64,000 bases of DNA from Roseofilum casamattae BLCC-M143 (GTDB lineage: Bacteria > Cyanobacteriota > Cyanobacteriia > Cyanobacteriales > Desertifilaceae): assembly GCF_030068455.1 (NCBI RefSeq), contig NZ_JAQOSQ010000021.1, forward strand, positions 1-64,000, in the 5' to 3' direction. Shown here piece by piece: positions 28,723 through 38,101 of this stretch; position 1 is the first letter of the stretch, and each line of letters begins with the position of its first letter. Made by a program: the position numbers and the translations under genes. A model generated the notes under the pieces. That model made no database searches. It worked only from the letters and a program-made list of their open reading frames with translations, and had not been told where the DNA came from.

Positions 28723-30483
28723 TTAATCAATAAGCTCAAAGAGCTGCCATCCACGCAATGAGTTGATGAGATAAGGTTGGGGCGATCGCGCTATTATCTC
28801 CCGAGTAATAACATGTTCTCGAATTAATCCCATCTCCAGCAACCAAGCTCGGAAGGTTCCAGGTAATATTCCAGAACTGACTGGAGGAGTAATCCATTTA
28901 CCTTGCCAATAAATAACGACATTGGCAATAGTTGATTCAGTAATCTCGTCATGTTCGTTATAGAGAAGCACGTCATCGCAAGCACCAACTAACGATCGCG
29001 CGCGCTGATAAACGTCTCGATACGTGGTTTTATGATATAACCATCGATTCGCGGAGTGTACCGGTTCGGCAGCTAATTTAACCTTGACTCGAGAGAAGGG
29101 GGAAGAGGGAGAAAAGCGCGAAATCTCCTGGGTTGATTTGCCATTGCGATCGACCAGAATCCTAATTTTATGGGGCTGAGATTGAAACGTTATTTGCCGA
29201 TCGCTCAGTTCTTGTCGAATTTCATTAATCTTAACCGGAATACTAAAATATTCAGCTGAATCTTGCAACCGCTGGAGATGATAAGAGAGCAAGAAATATC
29301 CCGATCGCGGCGTCCATAGGAGAGTTTCGAGTAAGGAAAACTCCGGTTGCTTTTGCGTTAGTACGGATGACTTAATATAACATTCTCGATATTCTTCCTC
29401 ACTTTTCGAGTCCCAAACAATACCGCTCCCAATTCCGTATTCTGCTTGTTCCGTTTCTCGATCGATGGACACCGTACGAATTGCGACATTAAACTGAGCT
29501 TGTTTCCCCGGACGTAATAACCCGATAGCTCCAGTATAAATTCGTCGCGGAGACGTTTCCAGTTCTGCGATAATTTCCATAGTGCGCGGTTTGGGAGCGC
29601 CGGTAATGGAAGCACAGGGAAATAAGTTAGCGATAATTTGGCTTAAGGGCGATCGCGTTTGCGCCGTTACTGTCGATGTCATTTGCCACAATGTAGGATA
29701 GCATTCGACCTCAAATAGTTGCGGAACGCTCACGGTTCCAGTTTCGGCAACTCGTCCCAAATCGTTGCGGATCATATCGACAATCATCACATTCTCAGCT
29801 CGGTTTTTCTCCGAGTTATGCAACCATTGCGCTAAGTCACGATCGCGCGCTAAGGTGGTTCCGCGCGAGGCCGTTCCTTTCATCGGTTTCGCCGTTAATT
29901 GATTGCCATCAAGGGTAAAAAAGAGTTCTGGAGAAGCCGAACCAATGGCATAGCGCCCGGTATCGATCCAGGCTGAATAGGGGGCGCTTTGCGGTTGCAG
30001 CAAGCGAGTAAAGAGCGATCGCCCATCGCCAGCAAACGGCGATCGCAAGCGAAAGGTATAGTTCACCTGAAAGGTATCGCCTCGGGCAATATAGTCTTTA
30101 ATCCGCGCAATGGCACGATCGAATTGAGTTTGACTAATCTCGCTCTCCCAATTTCCTAGGGTATAAGGAATAGAGCTATATGACTCGATTAAATCCTGGG
30201 GAGAGAGAATCCCCACGGGATGCTCGTATAGGGCAAACCACAGTAAGGGAAAACTAGGATCGTCCCGTACGGTTAACGCGGAATCGAACTTAGGTGAAGC
30301 CTCGTAGCTAATGAACCCGACGCCATAACATTGCTCTTGTTCGATACGGGTTTCAATTTCCTCGAGAGTCGGTAGCAAATCGGTGCTGGTGCGATCGAGG
30401 GCAAAAATAGCAATGGGGTTTTCAAAGTGGAGCCAGTACTGGTGTTGAGACTGGTAGACGAGTGCTTGATAACGGGAGGTCAT
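28723..30483 (-). CDS. pabB: Fused aminodeoxychorismate synthase (PabB) and aminodeoxychorismate lyase-type domain (PabC)
   Basis: 586 residues. The first about 370 form a chorismate-binding domain (YIARGDTFQVNYTFRL, AKPMKGTASRG, NLFPCASITGAPKPRTMEII, YTGAIG), making aminodeoxychorismate from chorismate and ammonia. The rest is a class IV aminotransferase fold (ETLLWTPRSGYFLLSYHLQR, catalytic lysine in LYHKTTYRDVY, ITESTIANVV, SGILPGTFRAWLL), matching aminodeoxychorismate lyase, which releases p-aminobenzoate for folate. The ammonia-donating PabA is not in the window. One protein thus supplies both last steps of pABA synthesis. Confidence 0.92.
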   Translation of the reverse strand: MTSRYQALVYQSQHQYWLHFENPIAIFALDRTSTDLLPTLEEIETRIEQEQCYGVGFISYEASPKFDSALTVRDDPSFPLLWFALYEHPVGILSPQDLIESYSSIPYTLGNWESEISQTQFDRAIARIKDYIARGDTFQVNYTFRLRSPFAGDGRSLFTRLLQPQSAPYSAWIDTGRYAIGSASPELFFTLDGNQLTAKPMKGTASRGTTLARDRDLAQWLHNSEKNRAENVMIVDMIRNDLGRVAETGTVSVPQLFEVECYPTLWQMTSTVTAQTRSPLSQIIANLFPCASITGAPKPRTMEIIAELETSPRRIYTGAIGLLRPGKQAQFNVAIRTVSIDRETEQAEYGIGSGIVWDSKSEEEYRECYIKSSVLTQKQPEFSLLETLLWTPRSGYFLLSYHLQRLQDSAEYFSIPVKINEIRQELSDRQITFQSQPHKIRILVDRNGKSTQEISRFSPSSPFSRVKVKLAAEPVHSANRWLYHKTTYRDVYQRARSLVGACDDVLLYNEHDEITESTIANVVIYWQGKWITPPVSSGILPGTFRAWLLEMGLIREHVITREIIARSPQPYLINSLRGWQLFELID

Positions 30484-30981
30484 AGCTTGATTGTAACGGA
30501 TCTATTGACTCTGTAATGCCACGCTAATTTAACGTATGGCGATCGCCTGACGATCGGTGCTGCCTCTTGCCGAAATCCTCGGGCAAAAGGCTGAGTTCCT
30601 GAAGTTTTATAAGTTTTAGGGCAATAGAATTGTCATTAACACTACCTTCATGGGAACTTCATAAGAATAATTGACTACACCATTTTCACGAAGATTTGCA
30701 TGAAAATTATACTGATTTTATAAAATTAGGGAGAAAAAATGCTGAAAAATCCGTAATTCCCAGGAGGATGCTGGCATTAAAATTGGATATTCTAAGGATT
30801 GATGCGATCGTAAAAACTATACATAAGTATGCATACAGCGATACTCGTTGCGTGTAACTTCCTCTTTGCCATTGGCAGGAAATCTGCCTTTCTGAAGAGG
30901 ATTGAGGGGGATACTTAAGTGTAGTCACAAGCAAAAATTACTGCAGTGCGATCGCACTATTTTCGATCGGAGGTGCTTCAA
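30484..30981. other. About 500-bp spacer, no gene, with a nested hairpin
   Basis: No convincing ORF on either strand; a 75-codon minus-strand frame at 30707-30934 is poor in coding character. Near 30860-30901 TCCTCTT/AAGAGGA (30860-30866 with 30895-30901) enclose GGCAG/CTGCC (30874-30878 with 30884-30888), giving an imperfect nested hairpin about 80 bases before the next start codon. This could be a structured leader of the small gene at 30982; no riboswitch class is recognised. Confidence 0.35.
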
Positions 30982-31227
30982 ATGAAAGTATGGAATGGTA
31001 GCTTCTCACCCATGTTAAGTCCATCACTTAGCAAGACTGAAACTCTATCCCTAGAAGAACGAATCGGCGGATTTACTCAGTTGGTGACGTCCATGATACA
31101 GTCTTTACCCCATGTGGATTTACCCGAAGGAGTGGAGCCGCAAGATATACAACAAGCTTTGGAAGCCTATCGCGATCGCAAGATTCAGCAAATGCAGGAA
31201 GATCGGGTTCAACCCAAGTCACTCTGA
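30982..31227 (+). CDS. Small hypothetical protein
   Basis: 81 residues from ATG 30982, which has GGAGG eight bases upstream (CGGAGGTGCTTCAA); the frame's earlier GTG at 30946 lacks a ribosome site. Sequence: a hydroxylated N terminus (FSPMLSPSLSKTETLS), then a helical region with EERIGGFTQLVTSMIQSLPH and a charged C-terminal helix. No family recognised. Its last 19 bp overlap, tail to tail, the sensor kinase on the other strand, so its transcription could affect that gene. Confidence 0.6.
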   Translation: MKVWNGSFSPMLSPSLSKTETLSLEERIGGFTQLVTSMIQSLPHVDLPEGVEPQDIQQALEAYRDRKIQQMQEDRVQPKSL

Positions 31228-32591
31228 TTCGTTTCACGGCGCGGTAGCAACACGCAAAAGCAAGTGCCAATACCGACTTGACTTGTGACAAAAATTTTGC
31301 CCTGATGCTGCTGCACAATACTTTTTGCGATCGCCAACCCTAACCCCGACCCCCCCGCGCGACGGGTGCGTGCTTTGTCTGCTCTCCAAAGGCGATCGAA
31401 GACCAAAGGCAAGTGCTCCGGAGCAATGCCAATTCCGGTATCGCTGACCGAAACTGCAATCGAGTTATCTTGTGACTCCATAGACACGGTGACTGTACCG
31501 CCGGCAGGGGTATAGTTTAAGGCATTTTCGAGGAGATTGGTAAAGAGGCGTTGCAGGAGAAAGGCATCGCCTTCTACGGTTGCAGGAACGATCGCATCAG
31601 CTTGCAAGCGAATGTCTTTTGCCTCAGCAATGGGAAGCCATAACTCGACTAAATCCTCCAGTAGCTCTTCCAGGGGCAGGTTCACCCATTGACTCCGATC
31701 GCTACTCCGATCGCTGCGCGCTAGCATCAGTAGATCTTCCACTAACCGGATAGTTTGCTTCAGAGCACTGGCGATCGCATCAAATTTTTTACCATCCGCC
31801 GGATGGATGCGCTCTGGATGAGAAAGCAGTACATCTACTGAAGTTTTAATCGCCGTGAGGGGCGATCGCAGCTCGTGGGACGCATCGGCAGTAAACTGCT
31901 TCAGTTGGTGAAAACTGGCCTCAATAGGTTTGAGAGCCTGATGGGTTAACCACATGCCGCCCAAAGTCGTTAAACTCGCGGCGATCGCTCCACCCAACAT
32001 CATGCCCCAACGCAACTGTACTAACACCGCCTCAACCGCCTCAGTAGACTGACTGACACGCACGTACCCGACTACTTCCACCTCAGATTCTTCTTCCTCA
32101 TAAGCCACCTGAGTTAGGGTACGAATCTTTCCTCCAACCACCGTATAGGCCAAACCTTCACGAACGCTCTCAGGCATCAGCGAGAACGGCGGAAAAATCC
32201 GGCCTTGTTTAGCCAGCAATTGCCCTTGTTCTCCAAACCACTCAATTCCTTGAGCGGGTTGGCGAAAGTTGCCTCCGGGAAGATCTAAATCTCCATCGTT
32301 ATCTAAAAGCTGGGCAATCTCATCATCATCTTCTTCCTCCTCCTCATCTTCTTCCTCTTCCTCATTAAAGGCTTCTAGACTATGAAGTCCAGCATCGGCC
32401 AAGGTTAACAACTGACGGTCTAACTGAGCATATAAACTGGAAGCAAAAAAATGATAAACAGCCAGAGTCGAACTGCCCAAAATAACCATCATTACCCCTA
32501 AATAAGACAGCAATAACCGCCAACGGACGCGGGCAAATGGACGTTTAGAGGCTTTGATTGAGTCGGTATCCCAAACCATAGACGGTTTCAA
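31209..32591 (-). CDS. Sensor histidine kinase with a polyacidic extracytoplasmic loop
   Basis: 460 residues: membrane helices at about 26-50 and 195-215 enclose a sensor region; then H-box SHELRSPLTAI, N-box NLLENALNYT, and DTGIGI and GSGLGLAIA glycine boxes. The sensor loop begins with 15 consecutive acidic residues (77-91, EEEEEDEEEEEDDDE), an obvious candidate for divalent-cation or charge sensing. It is co-directional with the response regulator, whose end it overlaps by 47 bp from this start; ATG at 32579 (MVWDTDSIK) would shorten the overlap to 35 bp. RppB/NrsS-type cyanobacterial kinases are the closest remembered group. Confidence 0.92.
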   Translation of the reverse strand: MKPSMVWDTDSIKASKRPFARVRWRLLLSYLGVMMVILGSSTLAVYHFFASSLYAQLDRQLLTLADAGLHSLEAFNEEEEEDEEEEEDDDEIAQLLDNDGDLDLPGGNFRQPAQGIEWFGEQGQLLAKQGRIFPPFSLMPESVREGLAYTVVGGKIRTLTQVAYEEEESEVEVVGYVRVSQSTEAVEAVLVQLRWGMMLGGAIAASLTTLGGMWLTHQALKPIEASFHQLKQFTADASHELRSPLTAIKTSVDVLLSHPERIHPADGKKFDAIASALKQTIRLVEDLLMLARSDRSSDRSQWVNLPLEELLEDLVELWLPIAEAKDIRLQADAIVPATVEGDAFLLQRLFTNLLENALNYTPAGGTVTVSMESQDNSIAVSVSDTGIGIAPEHLPLVFDRLWRADKARTRRAGGSGLGLAIAKSIVQQHQGKIFVTSQVGIGTCFCVLLPRRETNQSDLG

Positions 32592-33222
32592 TATAGTTAG
32601 CAGGCGCTCCCGCAGCTTTCAATTTTTGTCGCAGGGAACGTAAATGCACTTTTACGGTTTCTTCTCCCGGTTGTTCTTCAAAACACCACACTTGGTCGAG
32701 GATCGCCGTGCGACTTAAACACCGACCGTTACTGCGCAGGAATAATTCCAATAAGCTATATTCTTTCGGCGTTAGTTGTAGCGTTTTTCCAGTATATTCA
32801 ACTTTACACGTATTGGGATCGAGTTGCAGCCCCGCCCATTCCAAGGTAGGAGGTAAAATATCGCTATTGCGGCGCAACAAGGCTCGGACTCGTGCCATTA
32901 GCTCGGGTAAGTCGAAAGGTTTGACCACATAGTCGTCTGCTCCGACATCTAATCCCATCACTTTATCGCTGCTGGTGTCTCGGGCAGTGAGCATGAGTAC
33001 GGGGATGGTATAGCCTTGTTGCCGCAGCCGGTGGCAAAATTCGATGCCATTGAGTTTGGGTAGCATGACATCTAAGAGGATGAGATTATAAGGAGTTGAT
33101 TCAATAAAGCTCCACCCCAACTCGCCATCGTCGGCAATATCGACGGTATAATGGCGATCGCTCAGGGCCTCGGCTAGGGCTTCGGCAATTCGGCGATCGT
33201 CTTCGACCAGTAGAATTTTCAT
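32545..33222 (-). CDS. OmpR-family response regulator
   Basis: 225 residues from ATG 33222 (MKILLVEDDRR), a standard receiver start; 40 upstream codons in the same frame overlap lysS and are not family-like. The receiver has the acidic pair EDD, the phospho-acceptor in LLDVMLP and the lysine in VVKPFD. A winged-helix DNA-binding domain follows (LTPKEYSLLELFLRSNGRCL, HLRSLRQKLK, YIETVYGLGYRL). Layout resembles RppA/NrsR regulators. It precedes and overlaps its kinase, so they form one operon. The lysS stop is only 14 bp upstream, so read-through from lysS is possible. Confidence 0.93.
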   Translation of the reverse strand: MKILLVEDDRRIAEALAEALSDRHYTVDIADDGELGWSFIESTPYNLILLDVMLPKLNGIEFCHRLRQQGYTIPVLMLTARDTSSDKVMGLDVGADDYVVKPFDLPELMARVRALLRRNSDILPPTLEWAGLQLDPNTCKVEYTGKTLQLTPKEYSLLELFLRSNGRCLSRTAILDQVWCFEEQPGEETVKVHLRSLRQKLKAAGAPANYIETVYGLGYRLNQSL

Positions 33223-33236
33223 CGCAGCATCTCTGG

Positions 33237-34811
33237 TTAAGATAGGGCAACAACGGCATTGAGGCGATCGCAAACAAAGCTTTTCTCTAAATAGGATAAC
33301 AATCCTCCCGCTTTCGGTCCCCGCTCTTTGCCTAACAGGCACTGGTAAATAGCTGGAAAAGCAACATTAGGAGGAATCGACAACTCTTTAGTCGTCGAGA
33401 AAATCAGGGTTTGCAAGGCTTGGGCATCCCAAGTTTCTAGAGTCGCTAAATTCTCGGAAAGTTTTTGTAAATACGTCTTTTGTTCCGCAGAAAGTTTGCG
33501 CGCGCCTTCGGGAATTTCATCCCAATAAATGACCAGCTTTTCTTCTTCGTCGGCATAGTCGCTCAACCACTTGCGCGCCACGGCAATTCTCTCTTGGATA
33601 ATTTGGCGATCGCGATCCGATAAAGCTGGCATCCGTTTCTCAATTTCCGCTTCAATCTCCAGACCGGGAATTTGCAACAGCGAAATCAACGTACTCAATT
33701 CAAAGGGTTGATAGGAGTTTACTTCGCTTTCAATCTGAGAGTAGAGCAAAGCCATTAACTCTTTGGTTGGTTCGGTGTTCTCCTCTGCCTTTTTCCACGC
33801 TTCATATTTGCTAATCGAACTATCATAATCGCGGAACAATCGCGTCGTTGTTTCGTAGTTGGGGGCGAAATTAATGACGGTTTTTGGCGGGGTGCGCAAC
33901 ATCAAAAATCGCAATAACTCGGGGGGCAATAACTCGGCCATATCTTTCGCACTGGAACCGACTCCTTTCGAGGAACTCATCTTCGTTCCATTCACCAAAA
34001 TAAACTCGTAAGGGGAATGGAATGGCGGCTTTTTCTTCAGGACTCGACGATAAATGGCATTAGCGACATCCCGAGATCCGCCTTTCTGGGAATGGTCTTT
34101 TCCGGCTAATTCTATGGTGACACCCAAGACATCCCATTTCGCCACCCATTCCACTTTCCAAGGTAGTTTCCCATTCCCGTCGAAGGGCGAAACCCAACCG
34201 GAATGACCGCAACCTTCTACCCAGTCTGTGGCATCGGGTTTGCAGGTATAGAAGACGCGATCGCCATCATAATCGGTGACCGACGTGGTGGCAATTTTTC
34301 CACAGTTCTCGCAAATGACTTGAAACGGATACCAATTATCCGGCCGTTTAGCTTTACTCACCTGCTCGTAGACTTCGCGAATGGTCTGAGCGTTATTCAG
34401 AAACGTATCGATATAAGGATTCAGTTGACCGGTGCGATACAAGTCCCTTAAATAATAGACTTTGGGACGAACTCCGAGATAGTCAAAGACCTCAAGAAAC
34501 TCTCCCATAAAATACTTGGCATAGTCGCTGGCAGTGTCTTCGGGAGCGGGAACAGTGCAGAGCGGTTGCCCGAGATAGGGGGAAAACTTGTCGCGATCGA
34601 GGTAGTGTGGAACGGTATCGAGAGCATCGTAGTCATCGACCCCGTACAAAAACTTAACCGGTTTCTTCCCATGTTGCAGAGCGCGATAAATTACGTCATG
34701 GATAACCACGCCGCGCACGGAGCCAACATGAACTCGACCTGATGGCGTTTTCGAGTCATTGACAACTTGTTCTCCTTGTGCATCCTTCGCAATTTTATCA
34801 GCCCAGAACAT
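33237..34811 (-). CDS. lysS: Class I lysyl-tRNA synthetase
   Basis: 524 residues charging tRNA(Lys). Motifs belong to the class I (LysRS1, archaeal-type) enzyme: the HIGH-like HVGS in TPSGRVHVGSVRG, a zinc-type region with CENCGK and later EGCGH, GKDHSQKGGS, and the KMSKS loop as KMSSSKG. The alpha-helix cage domain forms the C-terminal half. Most bacteria use the unrelated class II LysRS, so this gene is unusual. The ATG at 34809-34811 begins MFWADKIA. No class II lysS is in the window, so whether this is the only enzyme is unknown. Confidence 0.93.
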   Translation of the reverse strand: MFWADKIAKDAQGEQVVNDSKTPSGRVHVGSVRGVVIHDVIYRALQHGKKPVKFLYGVDDYDALDTVPHYLDRDKFSPYLGQPLCTVPAPEDTASDYAKYFMGEFLEVFDYLGVRPKVYYLRDLYRTGQLNPYIDTFLNNAQTIREVYEQVSKAKRPDNWYPFQVICENCGKIATTSVTDYDGDRVFYTCKPDATDWVEGCGHSGWVSPFDGNGKLPWKVEWVAKWDVLGVTIELAGKDHSQKGGSRDVANAIYRRVLKKKPPFHSPYEFILVNGTKMSSSKGVGSSAKDMAELLPPELLRFLMLRTPPKTVINFAPNYETTTRLFRDYDSSISKYEAWKKAEENTEPTKELMALLYSQIESEVNSYQPFELSTLISLLQIPGLEIEAEIEKRMPALSDRDRQIIQERIAVARKWLSDYADEEEKLVIYWDEIPEGARKLSAEQKTYLQKLSENLATLETWDAQALQTLIFSTTKELSIPPNVAFPAIYQCLLGKERGPKAGGLLSYLEKSFVCDRLNAVVALS

Positions 34812-34896
34812 GACGTTTTTTTCTTAATGAACGATCTTTTATTTTGACATACTCTGTGTCTTCAGATTGCAGTTGAACCCTAAGCTGAACCTGAGA

Positions 34897-35020
34897 TTAC
34901 TCGATATTATCGGGATCGACTCCTAATTCTCGCAGGCGATCGCGCAACTTCTCTACTGTATCTTGCGCCCCCCGCTCCTTCTCCAGGCGTTCGCGATCGC
35001 AGTCAGTTGGAAAATTGGCA
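34897..35020 (-). pseudogene. Uma2-family endonuclease relic (C-terminal coiled coil only)
   Basis: Reading the minus strand down to the TAA at 34897-34899 gives a charged helix ending EKLRDRLRELGVDPDNIE, the usual tail of cyanobacterial Uma2 (DUF820) restriction-like endonucleases. The catalytic domain that should precede it is absent; upstream codons lead straight into the spacer before the SpoIID gene. A decayed copy of a very mobile cyanobacterial family. Confidence 0.6.
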
Positions 35021-35111
35021 AGAAAGGTGCTCGGAACTGAAGAGAATCTGTTAAGGTCTATTAAGATTTGCCTTCAACCCTCCCACTGAGAATTAATTGG
35101 ACGAAACTTTT

Positions 35112-36299
35112 ATGGTTGCTGCATTAAGTTTGTTTCTGATTCCGTTTAAAGCCTTATTCAAACCCCTCAAATCTCTCAAACCTCACTGGTGGCTGACTAC
35201 AGCCTTATGGATGGCCATGGCCGCTGCGGTTAGCGCTGCGGAGGTGGAGATGCGAGTAGCGATCGCCGAAGATACCAATGAGATTAAAATTGGTAGCTCG
35301 ACAGCGGCAGTCGTGAAAGACTCCAACGGTCAAGTCATCGGCGAACTGAACGCCATGAATGGCTTTACCGCCGAATCAGATTATTATGGCGTAGCTTTAG
35401 CGCAATGGCGAGCCGGACAACTGTGGATCGAGCCGGAAAATGACGGGTTTGTCTGGATTGGCGATCGCTGGTATCGCGGCAGACTCCTGATTATGCCCAC
35501 GGACGAAGGCATTACCGCCATTAACTATGTCGATATTGAAGATTATCTCTACAGCGTAGTGGGCGGCGAGATGATTCCCTCCTGGCCTCTGGAAGCCCTG
35601 AAAGCCCAAGCAGTATCTGCCCGCAGTTATGCCCTTTATCATCGGGAAAAAACCGCCGATAAAATCTACGATGTGGGCGACAATACCTTCTGGCAAATGT
35701 ATCGCGGCGTTGAAGACGAATATGTCAGCACTCAAGAAGCAGTGAACGAAACAGCGGGACAAATCCTCGCCCATGACGGCAACGTTATTGAAGCGGTGTT
35801 CCATTCTTCCTCTGGCGGCCATACGGAAAATGTGGAAGATGTATGGCAAGAGCCTCGCCCTTACCTGCGCGCCGTTCCGGACTACGATCAAGAAGCACCG
35901 GTTTATCAGTGGACGGAAGTCTTTACTCTCGCCGATATTTCCGAGTTGACTGAAGGGGTGGGTAATGTGTTGTCTATCGTCCCCACAGAAACAACACCTC
36001 GCGGACGAGTTCGCTCTCTGAAAATTACTGGAGATCGAGGGGAAAAAAGCGTGAGTGGAGCCGCATTTAGACAAGCTCTGAGCTTGCGCAGTACTTTGTT
36101 TAGCATTCAACCTACGGGCAGCGCTGATAAAGGAACCGGTAGCAGTACGTTCCAAGTGGAGGGACGGGGATTCGGCCACGGGTTGGGCATGAGCCAATAT
36201 GGAGCCTATGCTATGGCAGCTCAAGGGGCAACCTATCAGGATATTCTTCGCCATTACTATACGGATACTTATCTCGCTCGCATTCGTATCGGACAGTAA
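35112..36299 (+). CDS. SpoIID/LytB-domain cell-wall protein
   Basis: About 395 residues. A membrane segment or signal at about 25-42 (WWLTTALWMAMAAAVSAAEV) is followed by the SpoIID domain: YLYSVVGGEMIPSWPLEALK, QAVSARSYALYH, SSSGGHTENVEDVW and the C-terminal GRGFGHGLGMSQYGAYAMA. SpoIID is a lytic transglycosylase acting on denuded glycan strands in spore formers; cyanobacterial relatives are thought to act on peptidoglycan too. ATG 35112 is preferred to TTG 35097. It lies alone, 86 bp before the next co-directional gene. Confidence 0.9.
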   Translation: MVAALSLFLIPFKALFKPLKSLKPHWWLTTALWMAMAAAVSAAEVEMRVAIAEDTNEIKIGSSTAAVVKDSNGQVIGELNAMNGFTAESDYYGVALAQWRAGQLWIEPENDGFVWIGDRWYRGRLLIMPTDEGITAINYVDIEDYLYSVVGGEMIPSWPLEALKAQAVSARSYALYHREKTADKIYDVGDNTFWQMYRGVEDEYVSTQEAVNETAGQILAHDGNVIEAVFHSSSGGHTENVEDVWQEPRPYLRAVPDYDQEAPVYQWTEVFTLADISELTEGVGNVLSIVPTETTPRGRVRSLKITGDRGEKSVSGAAFRQALSLRSTLFSIQPTGSADKGTGSSTFQVEGRGFGHGLGMSQYGAYAMAAQGATYQDILRHYYTDTYLARIRIGQ

Positions 36300-36385
36300 G
36301 GACTCTAGAAACCGGGTTTCTCCGATCTCTCCTTCCGAGTATGCCAAAATGGTTAGGCCTACCTTAAAGATCGCAAACGCTAACT

Positions 36386-38023
36386 ATGGCGACCAAACAG
36401 GAGTGCAGTCCGCTCCAACTTCTCAGGGATAGTCTGCAAACAACAATTAATACCAAATTGCCTTACGGCCGGGCGTTTCGGGTGCAATGTTTGCTCAAAG
36501 ATGGCATGTTGATGGTTCTGGCGCAACATGAATCTCAGGTGAAACCAGATACAGCCGAAGTGTTTGCCTTGTTGGAGGAAAGTATTGGCGGCCACGATCC
36601 TCGGATTAGCGAGAAGGGACGGCTTTTTTTGCGAGTGGCAGGGGAAAAGCGGGCCTATTTATCCCATTCATTTGCGTTAGGCGATCGCCCCATTATCGAG
36701 CCAGTTGCCGAACCGGAACCGCTGCCGGGAACGACCAAATCGCGATCGCTTCCTTTTGCTGGGGCAATTATTGGAGCGATCTTTGTCGGGATCGTTGCAG
36801 GAGGGGCATATATGCTGACTCGTCCTTGCGCGATCGCTTCTTGTATTTCTCTGGAAACAGCACAACGCTCGCGTCAAGTGGCCGTGCAAACGGCCCAAAC
36901 CACCGATCGCCCGCAACAGCTAATTGAAGCCCGCGAGCAGTTGCAAGAGGCGATCGCACAAGCGAAAGCAATACCCTTTTGGTCGCCTTATTTCGATCGC
37001 GCCCAGGCTTTTATCTACGCCAACCAACCTCAAGAAGAGAACCTGAGCAAGATTGTCCTGGCGTTTTCGCAAGCAACGGCAGCCTCGCAACTGAGTCTCG
37101 ATCCTCCTCATCCTCTAGAAACTTGGCAAGAAGTCGAACAACTGTGGCAGCAAGCAGTGCAAAATTTAAAACAAGTGTCTACAGTGAAAACCGTTTATCC
37201 GTTGGTGAAGCCAAAGCTGAAAGAGTATCGAAACAATCTGGCAGCAATTGAACAGCGGTTGGCGATCGAACAAGAAGCAAACCAAGATTTAGACCGAGGA
37301 AAACGGGCGGCAGAGTTAGCGAAAACCCGTCAAGGTATTGCTGAATCAGTAGATAATTGGCAGCAAGTTCACGATACATGGGCCAGGGCAGTTAATGTGT
37401 TGAAGAGTATTCCGCAAGGGACTCAGGCCCGTGTAGAAGCTAATCAATTTCTCCAAGTGTATCAAACCCAATTTCAAGCGAGCCGCGAACGAGTTTTAAA
37501 AGAACAAATTGCCAGCGAAACTTACACTAAAGCTTTGACCTTAGCCGACAAAGCCAAAAGTTTAGAAAAAAGTAACGATCTCGCCTTAGCCGTAGGGCAT
37601 TGGAGTCAAGCGGTTAATTATTTAAGACAAGTTCCCAGCGATAGTTTTTATTATAGTAAATCGTCGCCGTTGGTAGGCTCGTATCAGAGTTCGCTGCAAA
37701 TGGCAGAAGCCAAGTTAACTCAGGCTAACCGACTGCAACAAGCTCGCAGCGATCTGAATCAAACTTGTGCTGGACTGCCGAGGATTTGCGAGTATACAGT
37801 CACCGATAAATTATTTAAAGTAACGTTGACTGCCGATTACGTGCAAACCGTGCGCGAAACTTTAATTCAAGCTAGAGGAAACGGCGATTTGAAGACATTT
37901 ACTTCCGTTGACCAGCACGTGCAAAGCGTTCAAAATGCCCTCGAAAGTATTAGTCAAACCGCAAAAATTCCTTTGGAGTTATACGATCCGGATGGAAAAA
38001 TAATGGGCACTTATGTACCATAA
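36386..38023 (+). CDS. Conserved cyanobacterial protein, membrane helix plus coiled-coil repeats
   Basis: 545 residues, no named family recognised. The first about 95 residues form a compact domain (PYGRAFRVQCLLKDGMLMVL, LEESIGGHDPRI). A single membrane helix lies near 128-150 (AGAIIGAIFVGIVAGGAYML). The remainder is glutamine/alanine-rich helix with at least three repeats having a tryptophan and an LKxIP or LRQVP end (WQQVHDTWARAVNVLKSIP, GHWSQAVNYLRQVP). The repeats suggest a scaffold exposed outside the membrane. It could be co-transcribed with the hydrolase 78 bp downstream. Confidence 0.75.
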   Translation: MATKQECSPLQLLRDSLQTTINTKLPYGRAFRVQCLLKDGMLMVLAQHESQVKPDTAEVFALLEESIGGHDPRISEKGRLFLRVAGEKRAYLSHSFALGDRPIIEPVAEPEPLPGTTKSRSLPFAGAIIGAIFVGIVAGGAYMLTRPCAIASCISLETAQRSRQVAVQTAQTTDRPQQLIEAREQLQEAIAQAKAIPFWSPYFDRAQAFIYANQPQEENLSKIVLAFSQATAASQLSLDPPHPLETWQEVEQLWQQAVQNLKQVSTVKTVYPLVKPKLKEYRNNLAAIEQRLAIEQEANQDLDRGKRAAELAKTRQGIAESVDNWQQVHDTWARAVNVLKSIPQGTQARVEANQFLQVYQTQFQASRERVLKEQIASETYTKALTLADKAKSLEKSNDLALAVGHWSQAVNYLRQVPSDSFYYSKSSPLVGSYQSSLQMAEAKLTQANRLQQARSDLNQTCAGLPRICEYTVTDKLFKVTLTADYVQTVRETLIQARGNGDLKTFTSVDQHVQSVQNALESISQTAKIPLELYDPDGKIMGTYVP

Positions 38024-38101
38024 ATAGTCGGTATAGCCTTTTTCTATTACCCATTGCCCGAGATTTTAGCTAACCTGGGAAGAGCACAATTATTTCATGC
38101 T

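Noticed and set aside
35397-36347. A 316-codon minus-strand frame inside the SpoIID gene
   Set aside because: Opposite a clear SpoIID domain; composition is typical of an antisense shadow.
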